A program made the position numbers and the translations under genes. From assembly GCF_026230105.1 (NCBI RefSeq), contig NC_079475.1, positions 35,028,086-35,092,085 on the forward strand: a stretch of 64,000 bases of DNA, written 5' to 3'. The notes below the pieces were generated by a model. It ran no database searches. It was not told where the DNA came from and was given only the letters and a program-made list of their open reading frames with translations. Positions 57,770 through 64,000 of the stretch are shown here, in pieces (the first letter of the stretch is position 1; the number at the start of each line of letters is the position of its first letter). This stretch comes from Diorhabda sublineata (lineage: Eukaryota > Arthropoda > Insecta > Coleoptera > Chrysomelidae).

Positions 57770-58851
57770 CAGATCATTATGTACCTGAGAATAAAGTAGA
57801 TACTGGACAATAATTTAACATCTCATGAACCTTTGTTGATGTAAGTCTTAAAATGGGTTCACCCAGCAAAAAATCTTCCTCGAAGTTAGGTTAGAGGTAC
57901 AAAGCAAATTAAATAGGTATATAGTAATCTTTTTAAAACCAAGTTGATTATTCATCATAAAAGATTCAAAAACTCGAGATAGACAATTGGTTTAATGGTT
58001 TTAATATTGTCTAATTTTGTTAGAAGGAAAGAAAGAAAATCAGTAAAATGGTGGAAGAATTTTTTTTAGTACTTGAGAGACGCTAAAAAGAATCAACTAG
58101 AAGCAGCAGACTTGACATAAGGTTAAAAAAATTCGCATCTCTGGGTTATGCTCGTGACGTCATTGTGTATCCTAATTGTTTTTTTTAAACGTTGTCGAAA
58201 CATATGAAAAAAGGTTTATATACTTTTATTTGCATTGTGATAATAAATTTAGTTGGTAAAAGGTGATGATAAGATATAAGTTTTTTTATTCAACACAAAT
58301 TGCTTTTTTATGTTCTAATAAACTATTATGCCGAACGGGTATTTTCAATAATTTGTTAATAAATAAGGAAGTTAACAAAACGATACTAAAATGTGTTAAA
58401 GAGTACAAAAAACTCTTTAATTTAGTTGTTTTGTTTTTCAAATTTCTCTTAATTTTATTCTATTAGAGCTATCTAAAATTGATAACTATAACTTTCTTTA
58501 ATATCAAAATGATTGCTTTCCAATATTTCCAACTCCTCTTTTATCATTTCTATATATAGTTTCAACAAGATTATACTTATACTATAATGAAAAAAAACAT
58601 ACTTTTATCAATAAATATGATTTATAAGAAGACAAAAACTTACCTTTATTATATTGAGTGTAGAGGTAAGAACTGTTTTAAATGGGGAAAAGCTGAAAAA
58701 GTTTTCATCTGTAAACATCAAATTATAGTTCGTAGACTCACCAAAGTAACGCTAGTGAAGCAAATGGAAACGATATGAAATTAACAGTTATAAGTGTGCC
58801 TGGTGACAAAATTAATTTTATATTTTACTTGACATATGTACTTGAGAAATA
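57770..58851. other. Gene-free AT-rich DNA
   Basis: Nothing recognised. Two 60-odd-codon plus-strand frames (58,263-58,466 and 58,587-58,778) lack motifs. Confidence 0.4.
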
Positions 58852-59853
58852 TACAGGGTGTTTTGAGGTAAATGGTCGATAGGTGATGGTGTTGGCTACG
58901 TGTTGTGCCTACTTAAATAACATTTTGCCTTTAATGAGTGATAATTTTTTTTCTATTTTTCTAGAAAATCACCATTTTTTGTATAAAAACTAAAAAAAAT
59001 ATTTTTTTAATAACCGCTGAAATGTTAAAAAAATGATGTCATTTGTTAGTGTAGTCTTACATTATTCAGATTTAATCATAATTTCATACAAACTATTCAA
59101 AAAGAAATAACAGTGAAGTATCAAACTTTCATGAATCGAAAAAAAAATCATCCTTATGTCAACTTCAGATGGTAATAATAAAAAAAATACAGTGTATGGC
59201 ATTTACAAATGTTTTTAAAAACTTCTCTAGTTAATATTCTTTCGAACGGTATGTAACATGTATCATTACTAACCAGGTAACTCAACAAAAACCGGTTTGT
59301 CGTCACGAATGCATTAAAAGGGTGAAAACCTAAACTATTCAATTGAGCATGTAAAATGTTTTGTCTCATTGTAACACAGCTAAAAGTATTGTGCTATCTC
59401 TTTCATCGGTTGACTATTATGCTCCATTTGGTCCTTGTGCACCCTGTCGGGTGCATTTAGTCGACACTTGTCGTTCATTGCTTACTACACGTGTTGTACT
59501 TCACAACTCCGCTCTGCGCATTATTTTTCTTTTCGTTTGTTGTTGTTACTGTTATTTTTAATGGCTGCTTTTATTAACGAGGAATACGCTGATATGTTGA
59601 TGGCTTACGGCAAAGCTGATGGAAATGGAAGAGAAGCAAAAAGAATTTATGAAGAGCGTTTTCACAATAGACGTCAACCTAATCGTCATACTTTTGAAAC
59701 GACATTTAGACGCTTAAGGGAAACTGGCAATCTAAATCGCCATGAACCTGGAGTTGCCAGACAACGTAACAACAAACAAGAGAGCAATTAATTGAAAAAA
59801 TAGATAATGCATTTGTGATAATGAAACATGAAATCAGGTTAACACCCTGTATA
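58852..59853 (+). mobile_element. 1-kb DNA transposon retaining only the transposase N-terminus
   Basis: Inverted ends TATACAGGGTGTT at both termini (58,852 and its complement ending at 59,853). Inside, an ATG at 59,561 opens FINEEYADMLMAYGKADGNG, FHNRRQPNRHTFETTFRRLR and ETGNLNRHEPGVARQRN, the N-terminal DUF4817-type HTH of mariner-like transposases, and stops at 59,789 before any catalytic domain. It is a deletion derivative that may still encode a DNA-binding peptide of about 76 residues. Confidence 0.75.
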
Positions 59854-60649
59854 CAGCATTTAAAATCGCAACTACTTATGTATTAAAATATAATTTGGTA
59901 ATTATAATCTCTGAAATTGTTCAAAAAACGTGGATAGTGATTTGATATTAACACGCTTTTTTAGAAACTTTGGTTTTTATATTGTTGTGAATTTATTGAC
60001 TTTATTGTTATTAAAATTTAATTTACTATCCTATTGTAACAATTTCTTGCGCTGTTTTTAAAATATTTCCACTTTCTGCTAAACCGCCTCCTTAATTTGC
60101 TTCCTTTCAGCGAACATTTTTTGATGCACTGACGATGAGATGGTTTTCCTTACCTCTACACTCCATACTTTATTATTAAAAAAAGTTAGTTACAACGAAA
60201 CATTATTAAGCTACAATACTGCAGTATGGTTGAAAAGTATGTGGAAACTTGGAAAGAGGCTCAAAGAAAAACCACCAAAATATATAACTGAGTTAAAACT
60301 ATGACCTGAGCAAAACAATTATGACACAAAACATAACCTAGTAACGCGAATCGTCTTCCTATATTTTGCGTTTCGATAAAAAGGAAAAAAATAAATCAAT
60401 GTTTAAGACATGATTACAAGGAACGGCTTGTTTAACATTAATTGAAGCTAAGAAGGCTTTTTTCTAAGAAATTTAATTTCCTATAAGAATACGTATCGCT
60501 AAAATTTATCAGATTGATAATTGACGAGTTTTGAATAAAAGATGTGATTACTATTAAAAAATCAATAATCGTACCGGGAAGGGCTCCAAAATGGGAGCAG
60601 AAAAGTCGAGAATTTTCAAAATTTCAACGCGGTTCAACTTGTATATATA
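59854..60649. other. Gene-free DNA between two transposons
   Basis: No coding or repeat signature was recognised. Confidence 0.4.
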
Positions 60650-61990
60650 TAACGAGTGGCCCAAAAGTCGCGCAACGCTAACACAAAATGCGCATGAGTC
60701 GGTTTCACGCGTTTCTACCGAATATCTTACAGTTGTTAGTGTGTAAAGGAGCGGTGAGGGTATTTAAATGTGTAACGAATGGGTAACCATGGCAACGGGA
60801 TCGAGTTATCGGTTCACAATTGCGGAACGCGTGTTTTTAGTGACCTCGTACTACCGTTATCATGCCGATTATCAAAACATTTTCTCCGATTTTGCCGAAA
60901 AATTTCCTAACAGTCAAGTTCCGAGGCGTGAAACTGTGTATCGCTTAATAAAAAGGTTCGAAAAAAATGGTACTGTTAATGATACGAAGGGTTCGGGGCG
61001 GCCACGCAGCGTGCGAACTGCAGAAAACCTACACATCGTCGCTGAGAGTTTTGTTGAAACACCGGCGCGATCAGTCCGTAAAGCTTGCCATGAATTGGAA
61101 ATTTCTAGTTCCAGCTTGCAGCGAATAATGAAGGAAGTAGGTATGCATGTTTACAGACCACGTCTTTTACAAGCATTAACAGAAGACGATCCGGACCGCA
61201 GACTTCAGTTTGCTGAGTGGTACGTAATTCGATGTGAAGCGTTCAAAGACTTCTTTAAAACCATTTTGTGGTCAGATGAAGTACAATTTAAATTAAATGG
61301 CCGAATCAACAGACACAATTGATACTAGTCTACAGATAATCCGCATATCACCATCCAAGAAGAATTAAATGTTCCAGGTGTAACGGTATGGCTTGGTGTT
61401 GGCTCCTTCGGAATCATTGGCCCTTACTTTTTCGACACAACAGTAACAGGTGCTGCATACCTTGATTTCTTGAACTGGAACTGCGCGAAGAACTGAATAA
61501 TAACCCGGATTTTTCTGGTCGTGTGTTAACTCTTCAACAAGATGGCGCGCCGGCCCATTACGCTGTAATTGTTCGCGAATTCCTAAATCAAAATTTTCCG
61601 GATTGGATTGGTAGATGAGGTCAAATGGAATGGCCTCCAAGATCTCCTGACCTGACTCCTTTAGATTTTGCAGTGTGGGGAATTTTAAAGGATAGGGTGT
61701 TCAAAAATGCTTTACCAGATGTGGAGACCATGAAAAACATAATCACCAACGAAGTCGATACGCTAAATGCAGATAAACCTACACTTGCGCGCATCTGTAA
61801 AGCTGTTAAGAAGCGATGTCTGAAGTGCACAGAACAAGAAGGAGGTCATTTCGAACATCTGTTATGATGCCAAGGAGTCAGCCTTTGCCTTGCTTCAAAC
61901 TAATTTTGTGTATTTCGTTTTTTTTTTCCAATAAATTTTGTACTTTTGCTACGCAATGTCATTTTTTTTCAATTGGTTGCGCGACTTTTG

Positions 61991-61997
<7 letters not shown>
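60650..61997 (+). mobile_element. Nearly complete rosa/Visitor-like mariner element
   Basis: A 15-bp terminal inverted repeat CAAAAGTCGCGCAAC lies at about 60,662-60,676 and, inverted, about 61,977-61,991. TA runs flank both sides, consistent with insertion into a TA microsatellite. It encloses one broken transposase gene (60,768-61,867). Confidence 0.85.
60768..61867 (+). pseudogene. DUF4817/rosa-type transposase, lightly broken
   Basis: An intact frame for 184 codons (HTH with FTIAERVFLVTSYYR, GSGRPRSVRT linker, CHELEISSSSLQRIMKEVG, catalytic TILWSDEVQFKLNGR). A frameshift near 61,318 is followed by VPGVTVWLGVGSFGIIGPYF. A second shift near 61,480 leads to LQQDGAPAHYAVIVREF (second Asp), then one TGA in place of Arg, then PPRSPDLTPLDFAVWG (third Asp) to the end EQEGGHFEHLL. 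The second-to-third Asp gap is 40 residues. Two shifts and one stop inactivate it, which suggests a fairly recent copy. Confidence 0.85.

Positions 61998-62029
<32 letters not shown>
61995..62029. repeat. (TA)n microsatellite flanking the transposon
   Basis: About 17 TA units directly against the right terminal repeat. A shorter TA run flanks the left end. Confidence 0.9.
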
Positions 62030-62031
<2 letters not shown>

Positions 62032-62339
62032 TCTTTTCTTCCCCTCAATTTGAAAACAAATGGGGTGTTTGTATTTGTTGAGTACAGAGTGTTCTTGATA
62101 CTTATGAAATGAAACTTATACTGTTACTAATATTTGTTCAATATTCATAATCAGGAAATGAGGAAACGATAGAGTTAGAAGTCAAAAATAAATAGAGTAG
62201 TTTAGGGTTCAGGGTATTAAAAGTACAACCTCGATCTAGATTGGTCGTGTTTCAGTCAGAGGCCTAGTGCTTTTATTTTTAACGATTTGGAAACTTGGTT
62301 AAATAACTAACCAGCTTATTTTTGAGCATTTCCAACCCA

Positions 62340-62760
62340 GAATAAAGCTTTTACTTTTTCAATTTCTACTTCTGCTATTTTTCTAGGCAATTAATTGTGT
62401 CGCTCCCCAGATTTGACGTCGTTTCTCCATCAAGGCAGGGCACCAGCAAAGCAAATGCTCTATGTCTCTTCTTCTTCGTTACACTTTACCAATAATTCTT
62501 CGTTGTCACTTCATATTTCTGAAGTCTTGTGCCAACAGTACAATGTCCAGTGATTACTCCAATGATATTCTGCTTTGAGTGGTTCGGGAATCTTACTATC
62601 TTTATTGCGTTCACTTCAGTTACTTTTGTTTGACCATATATCATGTTTGGCTCTGATTCATGTGTCAATATCATCTTCTATCGGTACACTGTTACTGTCT
62701 CCCCCACCGTCCCACTTTTAGCAAGCCTATCTACCCAGCAGAGACTTAATATAGTGAGAC
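62340..62760 (-). mobile_element. 3' fragment of a jockey-like non-LTR retrotransposon
   Basis: Minus-strand pieces VDRLAKSGTV (end of RNase H), IIGVITGHCTVGTRLQKYEV and NEEEET, then broken sequence, match the RNase H C-terminus and the TGHC..L..HL...G tail of jockey-type polyproteins. 5'-truncated and frameshifted. Confidence 0.6.
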
Positions 62761-63361
62761 GAATGGTTTAGGATAGAGGATATTAAAGAAAAAATAAATA
62801 ATATTTGTAATTGGACCAATTTTTATTTGATCATAAAAATAAAATTAACCTTGTTAACACCACGTTTTGACAAACAGCGTCAAAGGTTGAAAATAATGGA
62901 CAACACATACAAATGAACATAAAAAATATACAGGTTTGTCTATTTGTTATAATAAAGATTAACTATGATTTTTGGACAGTAAAAAAGACATAACCTCAAA
63001 TAAAATTGATTTTTTATATAAGTACATCTTAGAAAATGCATAAATTATTGATTTCTGCAAAATTGTTAAAATAATTGATCACAAAACTTTGTGTTTATCC
63101 CACCATCATTAATTTTTTCATTTTAAAATCTATACAATTTCCTAAATTTTTGAAAATAAAAAGATTACTATATAAATTCATTAAATAGACTGTCCCGCAA
63201 AACTAACGCATAATTCAATCTGAAAAATGACCCGTTGCCAGAGGACCATAAGTATGTATATTTCATCATTTTTGAAAAAAATATTTTTTTCTACTCTCTT
63301 TCTGCTTCCATATAGATCTACATAAAGGATTGCAATCAGACTTTATGCAGGTCTAGCTACT
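62761..63361. other. Gene-free AT-rich DNA
   Basis: Nothing recognised. Confidence 0.4.
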
Positions 63362-63482
63362 ACTTTAGCCTTATGCATACATGCTTAAGACAAATTACTT
63401 TCTTACAATGGGTGCATAAGGCTCTACACGTGGTTCTAAAACGTCTATTCACAACCAATTTCGTGCAGGCCTCCAAACCAAT
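63362..63482 (-). mobile_element. Possible piggyBac-type C-terminal Cys/His finger remnant
   Basis: The minus strand reads TTCRALCTHCKKVICLKHVC with upstream PCAIGLEACTKLVVNRRF. The C..C...C..H spacing with KKVICLKH resembles the C-terminal zinc-binding domain of piggyBac-like transposases. Only about 40 residues are visible and no catalytic core was found. Confidence 0.35.
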
Positions 63483-64000
63483 GGCACAGGGTATAACACT
63501 TCCTTTATCTACTATAGCTTAATATTTCGAAAATGTTGCGTACCGCTTTGAAAGACGTTGATACACTATGTTTTAGCCGTCATCAGTAATTAAAAGAAAA
63601 CTAATTGCAATTCTAAAGGGAGTAAGGTCGATTTTTTCCTACTTTATTTTGTATCTTAGTTAATTTATGATGTCTAAACTTAACACCTTATGGCGATCCC
63701 GGTCTTCTTTTGTTATTGCTGGTCCGCCAAAATTGTGATAATCTTCTGGCTAAGTAGATTGTTACCCCAAGTCGAAGGCTACTTTAACTGCAAGTCTTCC
63801 TGCACAAGTGCTCTGGAAGCGTCACATAATTTTTACTCTTGGTGCAGTTTGTGGTTATTATAACTTACAAAATTTGAACTCTGTCTCTACCAAAGTACAA
63901 AGTGAACAGACTTCAGAAATGACAGTTTGAATTTCTCGAGGGATTTTGTTAATATTGTAGAAAATAGAAAAATCCACTGGTGTCAGTTTGAAAATAAGCA

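Overview
The window is eukaryotic and almost certainly from an insect, probably holometabolous and possibly a beetle. It is very AT-rich and has spliced genes with GT..AG introns. Most of the sequence between genes and inside introns is decayed DNA transposons (mariner, Tc1, hAT, a Mutator-like foldback, a possible piggyBac piece) and jockey-type non-LTR retrotransposon fragments. No bacterial, plasmid, phage, CRISPR or operon structure was seen. Order-level placement is inference only.

Two host genes can be rebuilt exon by exon with consistent reading frames. They face each other tail to tail. (1) On the plus strand, 21,627-35,100: an interference hedgehog (ihog/boi, CDO/BOC family) co-receptor. 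Ten coding exons give 839 codons: signal peptide, four Ig domains, a basic linker, two FN3 domains, one transmembrane helix and a cytoplasmic tail. (2) On the minus strand, 55,943-41,974: a ZFYVE1 (DFCP1) orthologue. Eight coding exons give 682 codons: P-loop GTPase-like domain, Cys-rich middle region and two C-terminal FYVE fingers. A possible third gene is represented only by a short Gly-rich terminal exon on the minus strand at 6,452-6,538.

Layout. 1-6 kb: RNase H scrap, nested mariner relics and a 750-bp ATCGATT-type satellite. 6-12 kb: orphan exon, MITE, Tc1 relic, a 143-codon ORF of unknown nature and three mariner relics. 13-18 kb: a Tc1/mariner-superfamily transposase with unusually wide D-E spacing, bracketed by distant inverted repeats, and a further mariner copy. 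20-21.3 kb: an internally deleted hAT element just upstream of ihog. 21.6-35.1 kb: ihog, with repeats in its introns. 36.3-36.9 kb: an internally deleted mariner. 41.1-41.5 kb: a foldback MITE with a perfect 9-bp target duplication. 42-56 kb: ZFYVE1, whose introns hold a 2-kb hAT element, a Cys-rich transposon ORF and a filled/empty insertion-site pair. 57-64 kb: a MITE, two elements related to the rosa/DUF4817 transposases, and retroelement and piggyBac-like scraps.

Ihog acts at the cell surface in Hedgehog reception and ZFYVE1 acts on ER/omegasome/lipid-droplet membranes, so I see no functional link between them beyond adjacency. I found no convincing new multi-gene system. The most unusual material is in the repeat and transposon layer and in a few orphan coding segments.
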